From: Paramacrobiotus metropolitanus
Taxonomy: Eukaryota > Tardigrada > Eutardigrada > Parachela > Macrobiotidae
Length of the DNA stretch: 64,000 nucleotides
NCBI RefSeq assembly: GCF_019649055.1
Contig: NW_026570358.1
Location: 186,001-250,000 of the forward strand
Direction of reading: 5' to 3'
Numbering within the stretch: the first letter of the stretch is position 1; each line of letters starts with the position of its first letter. This document shows positions 22,014 through 35,042 of this stretch, in pieces. Both the position numbers and the translations under genes were made by a program. The notes beneath the pieces are model-generated. The model was not told the DNA's origin. It saw only the letters and a program-made list of their open reading frames with translations, and did no database searches.

Positions 22014-24252
22014 TTTTCCATAGACCGCTGACTAATCACCTCTTTCATACAGATGATCGTAATGCGAGCATAAGAACATCGATGTTGCTATGAATCGTCC
22101 TGAATTCATCCGATGATTTCAGTAAACTACTTGTTCTTGCACAAATAAATAAAACTATCATGTTGCCCTAAAATTTTATAATGCATTATGCAGATTTTAT
22201 TAAAACTGCGAGAAGAGCAGCATTTCTCTACAACGAACTATATTATTGCTGGGTGCCCGAGGGGACACGGGCGTCAGCTGTTTACAGGGGTGTCCGCACG
22301 GGGCTTGGCTGCGTGCATGGATTTTTATTTGTATGTTAATATCTGAATAATTATTGAATATTTTTGTTGAATTTTACTTTTCTAGTTGTAATTTCATGAT
22401 CTCCTTTTCACATTTTGTGCAACAATGACAGATTTCCTAGCCGTTTTCGGGACATATTTTGGTATGCCACAATCGAAGTACGTTCGTCTTCCTGGTCAGG
22501 CTGTTGTCAGTCCTGCCGGTATCAAGAAGGAATGGTGTGATGTTCATGGCTCATAATGCGACCTTCAGATACAGTAACCTCGCATCCTTTTCAGTTCGAA
22601 AGTTGCCGTTTCCAGGCCAACCTTTAGAAACAACCGGGGTCATTGATAGTGTAAGGCCGCATTCAACAACCTTTGTTTTTGACAACGTTCCATCGATCTA
22701 CCTTTGACCCTCATCTAAATTCTCTAGATGACCATTTAGCCGCTTAACTTTCCTTGTCATATTCCGACCCAAGCTGCAATCGAACTGCCGAGAGATGTCG
22801 CGACGGACCGTTTTAAAGAGAAAGATTTAGCCGTGGACGCAGTCAGGCAGCATTAACCAAAACAAAATTCTCATTTTTCAATAACAGGAACGTGCAACTC
22901 TGACCGTACCAAGTGATGACGATTAAGTTAAGTGCAATCGATACTGAAACTATTCGAGGCTTTGCCGTAAACCTTGCTTACCGTCGATCTGTCGGCGTAT
23001 GGAAGACTTTGTCGCCACAAGATCTCTTCCACGCACGCGCTTCTGGCGCTTCACCCTCCCTGTTGTCCTTTCGCCATACGGTTTCTCCTTACATGACCTT
23101 ATATCTATATTACACTCCTTATATTATGATCTTACCCTTCCGCTGATCACGTAAACTGCGTTTCGGTGTCTGTTTTTGGTGAAAACTCATGATGCTGCTG
23201 CTGCAAACAGCCGAAAATGAAGTAAGGAAATTGTGAGCGTCACTGCACGAGTAAAAGAAATAGTGTCACTTCATTTGTTGTTGTTGTTGTTGAGGGTTTC
23301 ATTCATTTGCGGAAATAGGGTCACTTCATTTGCTGATTAGTTAGACGAAAAATAATACGGTAACTTTGTTTCTAGGGACGTAGTAACTTCTAGCAGGCAG
23401 GAACCCTTTGCAGCAGCCAGCAAGTGAAATTACAGCGTGTTCACTTCCGTAAAAACGATCAAAAATTTAACACCATGCTCGTGTTCGTTGACGTACTGTA
23501 TTTCCATGCATCTGACGGAGCTTATCGTTTGTGTTATGCGGAGAAACGGAGTTTTACATAGAAGTATAACATAATGCAGATTTTTGAACAACTATGTAAT
23601 TATCTGAATCGCCGACGATTATACGATAAATCATTTGTAAAGGCTAGATCATTTGCATATTGTAAGAGTCAGAACCGAATTGCTACTGTAGTGTAGGACA
23701 AACGAATTGTCAGTAATGTTATACAGAGCAGATACCGTTTGACAATAACGCTTTTCTAAATGCGAAGCGAAACACAGTATGTTGTTGTAAAGTCTCACAG
23801 TATCTTGAAAATTACGAGTAGAGATATATTCTATATATCCAAATATTTTCATGTAATATACGAAGGACTAATAGTTATTTGAAGTGTGGGTAGAAGTACT
23901 GTGTTATTAACAGTGTGCTGGGGGTAGGCAGTACAGTACACAAGTGGGCCCGCGAAATATACAGACAGCTTACTTGCTACTGTAGTAATGCAAAATCATT
24001 ATCTTATGTTAGTGGAATGACGGATGACCAGTGGGTCGCAGTGACCACGCTTCTTTCCGAACGGGCTTTCAAGTCGAAGATCGTTATGCTTACCAGTTTC
24101 CAGCCTCGTACTTGTTAAGCGCTTTATTTTACTGCGAGCGGAAGCCAGCCGAAAGCACCATCATTTTGTTTCTAATATCGTAAGCCATTTTGCAAGAATT
24201 ATAAATCACTCTCCACCGGATAAGTTCCGAAAATCCCTTCACTGACATAAGT
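22014..24252. other. Intergenic, no gene recognised
   Basis: About 2.2 kb. Open frames at 22459-22707, 22913-23146 and 23915-24118 show no known domain or good splice context. A GTTGTT microsatellite occurs at about 23277. Part of 22430-23150 is more GC-rich and could be a decayed element. Confidence 0.35.
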
Positions 24253-27130
24253 TTACAACAGAAACGTCAGAATATTATTAAGGAATGTTAACTTCAACGC
24301 GTCAATTATGCCTATGCCGCTTCCCCCGTGTTTCAACTTCATTACGACACAGCTAAAACCAAACTTGTCGCCTTGCAGTTCACACGCGTGCAGGGCCCAG
24401 CTGTCGGTCTCTTCGTCGTACACCTCGATGCTGCTGTCACCGTCCCCTTCCCACTGTGCATCCCCTCCAAGAGCATAGCCTTTCCCATCCAACCAAGCGC
24501 ATCCGGGATACGAGCGGTATCGGACCAGATCAGCTGTAATCGCAAAGCCGTACTACTACAAATTGGATCTGAAATGGGATGCACAAAGGAGCAGTTACAA
24601 GTACAGGTATATATAGTGCGCAATGAGCGAAGTTGGCGCGAAAACGATACAAACAACATTACAATGGTCGCGATGGCAAGTACCATAATTTCAATATTAC
24701 TTCTACATAGACATAAATAAAATACAAATAATTTAACTCATATTAACAATTAAACGAATATGATCACGTACATTATTTTTGTCAATATTTCGGTCAAGCA
24801 GCTAAAAAGAATGGCCGTGGCGCGCCGTAGTATAAGTATGCATTTAGCGATTAACGTAACCCATAGATGTGCAGTATTCGCTGTTTCTTTACGCCACCTA
24901 TCTCAACTCCGATAAATCTACCACCGCATAGCGAACGGCAGGTAGTTCCGCGACCGAAAACAAAATATCACCTACCTTTCCTTACCCACTGATCGGCGGC
25001 ACAATCGTACGCATCCACGCGCCTACAGTAACCCTCATCCGCTTCACCACCTACACAATTCACCACTGCAGTAAGGCTGGTCATTTTATCATGCCATGCT
25101 ATCCTAGGGAACAGCGTACCGATAACAAAGATTAATCCGCTGGGCGCCACACAGCCAACGCAGTCGCTGCACGCGGTCGGCATGTCGGACAGTCTGGTCC
25201 ACGTATCGGCAGCGGGGTCGTATGAGAAAGCACACTTGCTACGGCGCCCTGCGCTGACCCCGCCGAACACACACAATCGACCATCACAAGCCACCATCAC
25301 CGGCCTGACTAGATCAACGGGCAGCGGGGCGACTGCACTCCAGGAATTGCTCTCAGGATTGTACGCTTCCATGGATGTCAGTGGAAGTGGAGGCTGTGGG
25401 CCTCTAGTACTGTAGCCACCGGCGGCGTAAACGCGCCCATTTAGCGCGACAAGGCCCTCCAGTCTGCGCGGCGTCAGCATTGGGGCCACCTTGCGGCACT
25501 CGTTACGAAGGCCCATGTAGTAGCTGTCGCGCTTAACGATATGGGGTCCTTCAGGGTGGGAAATGAAAATCGTACTGGCGTCCAGCAGCACTGCGCGGCA
25601 ACAATCATCGAGAAAGGGCAGCTCTTCCAGGCGCCATACGGCCGGCAGCGATGGAATGAAAATCTCCACGGCACTTTCATCCGAATCGTGTCCTCCCACG
25701 CAGACGATCACGTCATGCGCCCCTGAAGTTAAAAATAATTTAATAATACTGAAGCTCACCCTGAAGTCCGCGATTTAACAAAAAAGTGAAATAAATAGAT
25801 TCCGAGTCACTACTATTACTGACACAACAGTCATGTTCGGCTTCGCCTTACCATTAGATGATCTGGTGGTCGCCAGTCAACTGAGGAAGTAATTTTTATG
25901 CGATTCGAAACATAGGAACAAAAACCGTTCAATATTATTTACAGTCTGACAGTGGTTTTATTAGAAGGCACTCAAGGCAGCAGTAATCAGGTAAAAAATA
26001 TTACAAGGTGAATTCGAAGACTTAGTTTTTTAAAGGGTTCGTTTATTGGAGCTCTTGCAGCAACAAAAAGAGGATCGATTGGTGACCTCTCTCCTGATGA
26101 GAGGAACGTAAACGGATAAACATAATCTGATAACGCTATATGTCGCTCCAATAAAGACTTCACTGTTTTGGAAGAAACTGAACCGTGAAGACCGATTAAC
26201 GAAACTATGTGGTTCTTACCGCATGAATGGCGTGGTGCAGTTTTCTGCTTTTTGGCGGCGGGGATTTCAAGTCCACCACTGCGGACTCGCACGGCGCCCC
26301 CGCACTGATAAGTGTCGCCGAGTACACCTGCCGAGAATCGGCGCTCAGACAGGAAGCGCGGACGTTCTGCAGGACAGCGGGCTCGTGCGCTAGTCGTCCG
26401 GGACGGTCGTAATTTAGCCAGCGCAGCACAGCCTCCAACACTTGATCTTCACTGAACACCTCCACTTCATCCGATGCGATCAGTACAACCAGCTGCAAAA
26501 TAAACTCCCCGAACACATGCTAACTGGATAATTCAGGTGCCAGATACTGTCGCTGAATACACCGCAACCCAAGTGATTCTGGCCCTGGGCTCATACAAAG
26601 CTCATGTTATGCCTAGGGTAAACTTTACAATGCCGTCAGCCAGACTGCACCTGTTGCGCGTCCATCTGCAGAAATTCCTGGCTCTGCGCCAAACACAGGA
26701 AGTGCGGATTGATCAAGCTCAGCGCTGCGTCGCCCAGAAGCGGATTGTGGTGTTGAGAAGCCAGAGCGTGGACGGCTAGGCAGTTGGACAGGCACAGGCG
26801 CTTCTCCACGTACTCCCAGCACATGCTGGCCACGGGAGACATCTGTAGAAACTGCGCCCCAATCAAGATGGGCTCAACGTTGTCGTCGTTAAGGTGCAGA
26901 TCCATCGTGTAAGCGTACGCTACCAATCTGCAAAACGGAACAAGACTGATCATACTGGGAAACAGGTGAAAAAGGCTACGTCCACACAAAAACAGCATCA
27001 TTCATGGGGAATGAACGGATAATGAGCTGAGATAATGTGACTGCAGATCACGCAGTCCGCGCAGAAATTCCACGGTGTTAGCGGGACAACCATGAGGCAG
27101 GGGATCTGTAGAACTGCTCTGTTGCGACAT
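24253..27130 (-). CDS. Kelch-like protein (BACK + kelch propeller), BTB incomplete
   Basis: Exons from 5': 26980-27130, 26651-26927, 26220-26492, 24976-25722, 24253-24533. Exon 1 starts MSQQSSSTDPLPHG. Exons 1-2 contain only the end of a BTB fold (LVAYAYTMDLHLNDD, GAQFLQM). A full BACK domain follows (FLQMDAQQLVVLIASDEVE across the exon 2-3 join; VLEAVLRWL). Kelch repeats include VIVCVGGHD, GRVYAAGGY, GRLCVFGGV, NCVGGEAD and GKGYALGG, so five or six blades. Such proteins normally recruit substrates to Cullin-3 through BTB. Two one-base frame breaks occur, at C4 runs (27006-27009 and 26260-26263 on plus). Adding one C to each gives continuous coding, the second giving TAPRHSCGAHDVIVCVGG, typical of the kelch-like linker. 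The missing BTB front half may lie in an unseen exon or be truly absent. Confidence 0.75.
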
Positions 27131-27988
27131 TGTGTAGGGAACAAGGACGGTAAAGCGTACTGGATAGTCAGCCTACAGCCAGGAAAGTACTTTAATATTA
27201 AGTGCAGCTGTTGATGCACAATTCGAAATCAGATTCGTTAAGTATGAAATGCAAGAGGAAGTAAAAAAAAACTCGCAAATATGCCACTTCTTTCAGTTCG
27301 TGATTTTTAACATGCTGTCCAGTGTCCACTATGGCTGGCGCCTGCAGCAAATTTAACAGCTACCCTACCACAAAAACGACTGCAGAATGCACTACTTCGT
27401 CTGCAGTTTGCTTTAACACGTGCTGCCTGCCGCGGCAAGTTACCGTAACTGCTGGCCTGAAGGGTTCGCGGAGCGCAGGCACTTGTACCGGAAGTTGCCA
27501 GAGCCAGTATAGGAAATATTTAATGCAGCAGAAATTCTCTAAATTTTATTTTCCAGTTTTGTTCACCGATAAAAGAAAGGAAATATTAAAAAGTAAACGC
27601 GCGAACTGCAGAACCTGACAACTGCGCAAAAGTCACATACTTTGGCCATGGGAAGTGCTCTCTCTTCGGCTCTACTGCTGATTCCAGTTATTATGCAACT
27701 GTATTAAATAGTCTTCCGTTATTTTCCAATCGACTGATTCATACTGCATCGTCTACAAAGTGACCGCAGCCGCGTAACTAATTTAATTATAAAATCCTTC
27801 GACGACACAGACATCAGAAACTACAAAACTAAAACTTGTAAACCAACTGTACGAGATGCAGACGTTAACTCTGATAACAATTCCCAATTCATAAAAAATT
27901 AAACGCTCAAACTTTGACAGGCAAAAATAGTATAAAAATCTGTAACTGAATAAAAACTGTGTGGCGAGTGGAAGAGGATAAAAATAAA
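27131..27988. other. Intergenic between kelch-like and USP genes
   Basis: About 0.86 kb. A Cys-rich open frame on plus (27322-27618) has no signal peptide or splice support. I searched this stretch for the missing BTB exon and found none I could defend. Confidence 0.4.
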
Positions 27989-30900
27989 TCATAATTTAAC
28001 GATGGTCTTGCTGCGATCGGCAGAGTGGGGCCGGGGCGGCGGTGGCGGCGTGAGAAGGTGCGCGCAGAGTGAGCATTCGCCGCGGTGCAGCAGACGGCAC
28101 TGCGCCCCGTCGAACAGCTCCACCATCCGCTCGAAGGCGGCCGGGGCGATGGGCAGGGCCAGGTCAGGAAGACGCTGTAGGGTGCCGGGCAGGAGTAGCC
28201 GGTGCGGACAGATCAGGTCCTGGGAAGACATACGGTGGATCATCTGCGACCACTTCAGCTTCGACAGCCACTCTGCAATATCGAAATACGACACATTACC
28301 GCCTTGCAGGTTTATGCACCAACAGAAGCGTAAGTACTTATATCATTCGAAATTCGCGACTCACAGTAATAAACAATCTTATTTCGCCCTTTCCCAAACC
28401 ATTACAGTATATGATTACATACTGACACAATCAAAAATGAACGACTGTGTCAAAATACACAAAAAAGGACTTGAGCTAGTAACAAAGAAGCTGTGCATCT
28501 TTGCCGCACTTTCGACTGACACCAACAACTATTACGGTGATTATTCTAAGGCTTTTTTATCTTCCAATATTCTTAAAGACCCTAACAGGCTAACAGCGAT
28601 AGTCAGTAAAATCCAAATAATCACCAAAAATTTCTATACCAAATAATAAACTACTGCTATTTCAATATTCCCCATTTGATTTTGTGTCAAAGTTGAATTT
28701 TAAGAAGTTAGAATAATACGGTACAACAGTACTCATCAAAATGCAGATATCTATATAATAATCATATTATAGTAGTCATCAGCAGATATCGCTAACAATG
28801 CAGATTTAACCTTTATTCTACTCGAGAAGTCAAATTTTTTTAAGAATATTTGCTGTATGTTTATTCTTACCTTTACTGATGAGTGGCACATTTTGGTCAT
28901 ATCGGGCAAACATGGAAGGCGGAAGAACTGCTGAGACCTTCTGGATATTGCTTCCCATCCATCGGGCGGAGTGCCCTCAAAAGGCAGCCGCCGGAGATCC
29001 TTACACAACTGATACAGGCGCTCGTCCTTCTCGGGATCCACTTGGGAGTAGAATAAAATATAGGCCTCCGTGTCCGCAATCACGGAACTCGGAACTTCCG
29101 TCACGTCGGCGTCATTGCACATGTACCACTTCGGCGCGGTGTTGGGCTCGCCTGTCTTTACGTAGCACGTGTAATGTCCGCTGGACAGCGTGGAACCGGA
29201 GTGGGAAATCACCGCACGCAGATCGTATTTGGAGCTGAAGTCCATGTTGAACAGGCTCGGATCCAGCAGCTCATCGCGCGGAAAATCCACCCTGTTAGAG
29301 AATAACACTTCCTGAGAATGAATTCCGGAAAATGCCATTATAAAACAAATTTTAAGAAAATTACTAGTTTATAAACAAATGGATGAGCCAGACAATTCAA
29401 TCAATGCAAAATAAATGGTAAATCAAATCAAACGCGAAAAGCTAACAAAATGTCAAACCGATACATATTTCAAATTTTATCCGGACAGTTCGAACTAAAG
29501 ACTGGAAAAAGCTACTGCAATACATTATATACAGTAACTGCAGGGTGGATGTAAAAGAAGAAAATTAATTACAGTATAGCACTTTTTCATTAGATTATTT
29601 AATTAAATTTTATACTGCGGCTTAATTTTCGTTGGATATACTTCTATCTGTTTTGTTCTACCACATCATAAATAGGCGATGTAGGTACTAGGTATACTAG
29701 TGAATTCAAGACTTACAGATCATGAATCTTGCGGTCCGGATTGCTAAACGTCGACAGGAACGCGCCAGAGTTCTCATACTTAAACCGTTTAAAATGGATA
29801 ATTAGTACTTCTGGCAGCCGGGAGATCCGGATATTCTTCACGGCATCCGTGGCCCGGTTGCAGCGATCACAGTGGTACTGGTTCTCCCCGCTCAGCTGCT
29901 CCGGGCGGAACTCATTACGCAGGCAATTAATCAGGCCCACGCGTCGCTTGGCATGCCCGGTCTTCAGGCTCAACCACTTGGGCCAGCGACTGTCCTTCGG
30001 TTTCTTCTCCTCCACCACGGCGTCCCCTCACTCCATTCGGCCAACTGTTCCGCCGTGGGAATGGACACCTCCAACATCTGGAAATTCTCGTAGCGTGTCG
30101 ACACCTCCCCGCACGTCCGGCACTGGATACTGACGGCGAAGTCCCCGTAAAACACATCCTGGATGATACTGCGGAAGGTGACCACTTTACTCGTTCGGTG
30201 TTTGGGGAAGACGGTGGTGGGCAGCTCCGTGGAGGGGGAGGGGTCCAGCTCGGAATGATCGTCCATGGATTCGTAATACTCATCGCCATTCCCGCATAGC
30301 GTCGAATCCTAAAACAAAACGTGGAAAATTAATAAAAGCAACACAATATTTTTCATTACAAAATCATTTTTTCCAACTGTTCAGAAAGGTTTTTTGACAT
30401 CACTAGAACTCAAATCTGGTGCCGATTATCATCATCGACTGGACGGAATGCGATCATTTCAAAAAAGACTAATATTTCGTACCCGGTCGTTATCGTCGCC
30501 GTTAACATGGCCGTTGGACAGTCCATCCGACACTCCGGAGTCCTCTTCGCCGTTTAAATGGAACACGGAGTCCTCCGACACCAGACTCATGCAGCTCTCG
30601 TAATCGCTTTTCGTACTGCTGACCGTTTCGTCTTCGTCGGCAGTTTCTTCGGACAACTGGAACACGGGATACTTCAGTTCTTCGTGTATTCTACAACAAA
30701 TCAAGAACACAAAATAAGTCACAATACGAAGTACGAATAATCTCCCTCATAAATTACGGTTTTAATTTCTCCATGATAAAATACAGCGTTCAGATGGAGT
30801 GAATGCCAATTAATGCACTGGAAAGCTGCACTAAAAATGACAACGAAAAATTGATTTTCGATGAGAAAGTGGTGATCGAAGAAAAATTATTATTAGTAAA

Positions 30901-32615
30901 AATCGAAGTAAAATTATCATATCTCACGATATCTGCCAGTCCGTTGATAAGCTATTTCTAAACAATCACAGCATACTTTGAAGTATCGAAAATCCATCAA
31001 ACGATTTTCCTTGAGCACCTATACTTTTACTGAAAATTACGTTCAGCATTTCAGCATGCAAAAAGAAAAGATCCACGGTCGCCCGAATGTGGTTTAAAAC
31101 AGACATTTTTAATTCTACTGATCTGAATTAATACTGCATGAAATTACGCATACTTCTATTGAAATGCAATGAATCACGTCAAAACAAGTAAAAAGGCTGA
31201 AGAACGTAGGCAGATGTTATTCACTGTTATTGACACTGTTACACTATCATTAAATAAACTATCTCCAAAGGCGTTACGAAGATCTTGAAATAGCGTAACG
31301 TACTGTATGTTTACCATAAAATTTAGAAGCACGGGAAACGTAACAGTTAGGCGTTAGGAGGCAATTAATGACAAAATCCGCAAATTATTTCTCTCACCTG
31401 TCCAATAAACACGAAATGAATTCCTGCGCATCGTGCTGACTCCCGACGGCAAACTGGGGATACAGCTTGCGGACGGCGGTCATGAGGTGCGAGGGGGAGA
31501 AGGAATCATTCTGGCTGCGCAGCAGCAGGAGGGAGGAGACCACCTGGCTGAATTCGGCGCTGAGGAAGGGGCCGTCTTGGCGGGGCCCTCGAGGGCGGCC
31601 AGGGTGGACTGGCGCTGCTCCACCAGGCCCTGGATGCGGTTGAACTGGTCCACGAGGTAGCCCGTGAAGGGCTGGCACACCATCAGCGCCTGGAGAGCCG
31701 CGTTGGCGTAGCACGTGTTCCCGATGTTGAAGATACCAGCGGGAACTGCGAAGCGAAATAAAAATACATTGGCATAACATTTGCATGGATTCATTCATTC
31801 TGAACGCTTTTTCATTTTCATATTTACATTAGCTTCAAGGAAATCAAAAATGTGTTTAACAAAGAGTTTTGTTAAACACATTTTTGATTTCCTTGAAGGT
31901 TTATAAGGTATAATAAGGTTTTATAAATTTTATAAATTTATAAATTTTATAGGTTTTGTTACAAAACCTATAAAATTTAAATACATATTATTAATGCATA
32001 AAATTACGCATACAAACTCGATTTTTCCCATAACCTGATAACCATAAAACATAACTTTGCACAGAGCTATAGAGTATAGACACAGTCACACACGCTGTTC
32101 GTTGGTCAAACAACAACCTTAAATTAATTCAACAATAAAAACGATATCCATCCACGAATGTCCGTAACTCACAAATATTGTGAGCTTACGATCCCAACAA
32201 ATAAGAAGAAAGTCAAGCGAAAATTTTTAAAGTTGAATGTTGAATCGTTGATCAACCGTTAAAACACCTCATAATGCCAAAAGTAAATTAGAGCCCATCA
32301 GGGCATTTCATCGTATAACTGGGAATCACAACATGCGGTACTGCGAACGTGACCGGTTACGCCCAGAAACATTCTGACGTATGCAGACTGCACTCACTGC
32401 AGGCAGTTTCGCACGCAAAATACTGATGTCATTCAACGTAAAAGTGAAAAAACGGACAAACCTCCATCTTCAAGCAATTTCTCCTCAATCTGATTCTGCA
32501 GTGATCTCCCGCATTCCGCATCCTGCTGGTCTAGATCAAGGGAATCAATCACAGCGCGATGGCGTTCAACAGCGAACTGATTCTGAATACACTTTAGCAG
32601 CGACTGTAGCTGCAT
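27989..32615 (-). CDS. Ubiquitin carboxyl-terminal hydrolase of the USP20/USP33 type (USP + DUSP)
   Basis: Exons from 5': 32462-32615, 31398-31745, 30483-30690, 29717-30308, 28871-29291, 27989-28272. The catalytic Cys box is FNIGNTCYANAALQAL (Cys near residue 63), followed by SQHDAQEFISCLLDR. The zinc-finger insert shows CRTCG and CDRCN pairs, then LPEVLIIHFKRFKYE. The His box is SGHYTCYVK and the domain ends AYILFY. An acidic Ser-rich linker lies in exon 3. The C-terminus is a single DUSP-like domain (EWLSKLKW, SQDLICPHRLLLP), as in USP20/33, which usually have two DUSPs and an N-terminal ZnF-UBP; neither the second DUSP nor the ZnF was found. It should cleave ubiquitin from substrates in the cytosol. 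Two one-base frame breaks sit at G4/C4 runs (31582-31585 and 30024-30027). Exon 5-6 is one base out of phase; an alternative acceptor near 28336 also fits. Confidence 0.8.
31833..31898. repeat. Perfect hairpin, 28-bp arms
   Basis: CTTCAAGGAAATCAAAAATG (31833 onward) and its exact complement ending at 31898 form 28-bp arms around a 10-base loop (AAAGAGTTTT). It lies in intron 1 of the USP gene. An AT-rich palindromic tract (TTTATAAATTTATAAATTTT, then AGGTTTTGTTACAAAACCTA) follows at about 31917-31980. Confidence 0.85.
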
Positions 32616-33734
32616 TACTACACGATAACAAACCAATCCGTGACAGAATTCTCATCAATAATCTCATGAACGTGTAAACCACTAAATTAGAATATTTCAA
32701 AAGGACTGAGAAGAATCGGGATTGTCAGTGTCGATTCTGTCGAAAATGAAATGTGAATTGTACGAAAACTCAAAAAAAGCCTCGAAATCGGAAATCTGAT
32801 AGAAATTTCGCGTTTGCAGAGCGGATTCAACGGAAAAGTCCTACAAACATGAACATCTCATTTACCGCACCCGAAGGGGGTAGGCTTGCACGGCAACGTT
32901 GGCTTGTAGTTGCAGCTTGAATACAGTACATGTATTGTACATGTAAAAAATTAAAAAGTTAAACCGCCTTATTACATTTCATTCTTTATTGTATTGTATT
33001 GTAATATAATTTTTTTGTGCCTATTAAAGTTGCTAATTATGCAGACTGCAGAAACAGCCATACCGCTTAACGTAATTAGGTAACTTCCGTATTACAGCGT
33101 ACCGGTCCGGGTATACTATACAGATACGTACAGTAACGCACACGAGCCGGTTGAATTAATAATTATTTTGCCGTTGTACTTTATCTCTATTTGAACAGCA
33201 ATTTTCAAAGTACTGTACTTCTATTTATGATTAGATATTTTTATTAATGTCCTACATAACTTATTACGTATGCAAGTGTTTGACACGTCTGGCGTTTAAA
33301 TACAGTAATATATCGCTGCCACTAGTATACTGGAAGTCGGAACTGCTCGTGAGTCGCTATAGCATTTCTGTCTAGGTTTATTGTTACATACAGTGTCCAT
33401 CTATAATAATACTGCATACTTCTATTCACGTTGCACCATATACATATTCTACGAGTATGTGATATGTAAGTATTTGCATTAATTTTGCTATTTATATACG
33501 TACTACTCGCAGTCTCGCACTTGTGTACTCTAGCAAATTTGGAAGTTTTACTGCACTTTCATTATCATAGATATTTTATTATTTTCCATTACCACACGAC
33601 CCAGTTATACAATTGTAATATCGTATAAAACGTTTACAGTATATTATGGCGAAACTTTTAGCAAAAACAATCGCAGTTATGTATAATTCTGTGTCAAAAT
33701 CCGGGAGATCATCGTCCTCAAGCAGTCAATTATA
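32616..33734. other. Intergenic, upstream of the USP gene
   Basis: About 1.1 kb, strongly AT-rich from 32930. No exon seen; a ZnF-UBP exon for the USP gene was looked for and not found. TATTGTATTGTATTGTA is a short simple repeat near 32990. Confidence 0.4.
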
Positions 33735-34758
33735 TTATATACGCTGATACAAACATGATAAAACTATAAAGAAAATAAATACAACATAAAGAGATCGACT
33801 GGCGGAAGCTGTATTGCAAAGATCGGTGTCGCATAGGCAGATCCTGCCGGTGTATGTCTCTAATCTATCTGGATCGGGATCACGGGAGCCGGTAACGTTC
33901 GTGCACTTGTTCGGTTGAATATCGCCCGGCGTGAACTGTTGCATAATGCTGTTCGCTGCACAGCCACGTGTGACATAGCCTAAAATTATCCCACACAACC
34001 GCGTACTTTTAGCTGAATCTTTTAACGAAGATGTACAGTCCCAGTGCTCATCTACATATTATCATATAATTATGGCTGTAATTTTGTTAGTACTAGTACC
34101 TTGAAACAGAACTTCATCTTGTGTAACAACGCCTTCGAACTTGAAGCATGTATCCAGCAGTGTGGTGCAGCCGGTCTCCTTCATATCGGAAGCGCTGGGA
34201 CACGTTCCCTCAATGCATGTATAACATCGCAGTGCCCAACCTACGGAATAATCACATGTATAATACAGTATATCGGTGTTAAGGGCTGATATTATCGGAT
34301 TTATCTTGGGGAAAATGTTGCGTCGCGTCACGTTCAACGATCGGCCATACTGACTCACAGACCAGCTAATATTCGGGAAATTTCGAGATTTAAAAATTTC
34401 CCGAATTTTTTTCCACAAAATTGAAAATGCGTAGCACCCAAGAAGAAAAACAAATTTTATACAGATAGCGGTAATCCAAAGTAGCTAAAAACAATTCAAT
34501 AATCGACCTGCATGCTGGAGTATTGGTAACCGGAAATTCAAATAATCAGTAACTTTATGTATATATCGCAGTACTTAACTCTTAAGCGCTTGTACAATAC
34601 AACAGCGCATTAATACTCAGCTGAATATTTTTGAACGTATAAATACAAACGCTGTTTAATTCTAACGGTTAATAATTCTACGATTAAGTACCTTGTTTTA
34701 GCAGAATGGAAAATATACCGATAACGGCAATCGTCCAAAGCACATGCCGCCTTTCCAT
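33735..34758 (-). CDS. Ly6/uPAR-family protein, probably GPI-anchored
   Basis: Exons 34692-34758, 34100-34240 and 33735-33979 join in frame (both introns phase 1) to 150 residues. The signal peptide is MERRHVLWTIAVIGIFSILL. The mature N-terminus is LRCYTCIEG, the first finger's C-x-x-C. The ten cysteines continue GTC, TGC, DTC, RGC, NKC, and end in ICLCDTDLCN, the diagnostic C-x-C...C-N of the three-finger Ly6 fold. A hydrophobic C-terminus (SLYVVFIFFIVLSCLYQRI) fits a GPI-attachment signal or a membrane anchor. Members of this family modulate ion channels, receptors or septate junctions at the cell surface; which applies here is unknown. There is one N-glycosylation site (NVTG). Confidence 0.85.
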
Positions 34759-35042
34759 TATTCAGATGCAGAACAGAATTTGGCCGAAGTAAGGAAATAA
34801 TGAGCCGAAGGTTTTTTAATCGTTCTGAACTTTAAAATTTAAACAACAATCTCCGTCCGATTTCTTCGCTGGTAATACACATATCACACCACATATCCCT
34901 CAGCATTCATTTGTGCGCATCGATCAATATGTTTGGCAACGGATTGTAAAAAAACTATACATGTGCTAGCGATTCTTCCGACTGCAACTTACAATTTGAT
35001 GGACGGGCCAAGTGCTGATTGTAAATTAACCGAGCCGCATCA
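34759..35042. other. Intergenic
   Basis: Short gap holding the Ly6 gene promoter; no TATA box or gene seen. Confidence 0.4.

Noticed and set aside
25987-26292. Alternative kelch-gene frame running through the intron
   Set aside because: The coding part of this frame (the AAKKQKTAPRHSC stretch) is explained by the one-base break at 26260-26263; beyond the donor at 26219 it is intron without kelch similarity.
27322-27618. Cys-rich plus-strand frame upstream of the kelch gene
   Set aside because: No signal peptide, splice signals or regular cysteine spacing.
28002-28646. Long plus-strand open frame rich in Arg/Gly
   Set aside because: Antisense of the GC-rich last exon of the USP gene; the minus-strand DUSP homology is stronger.
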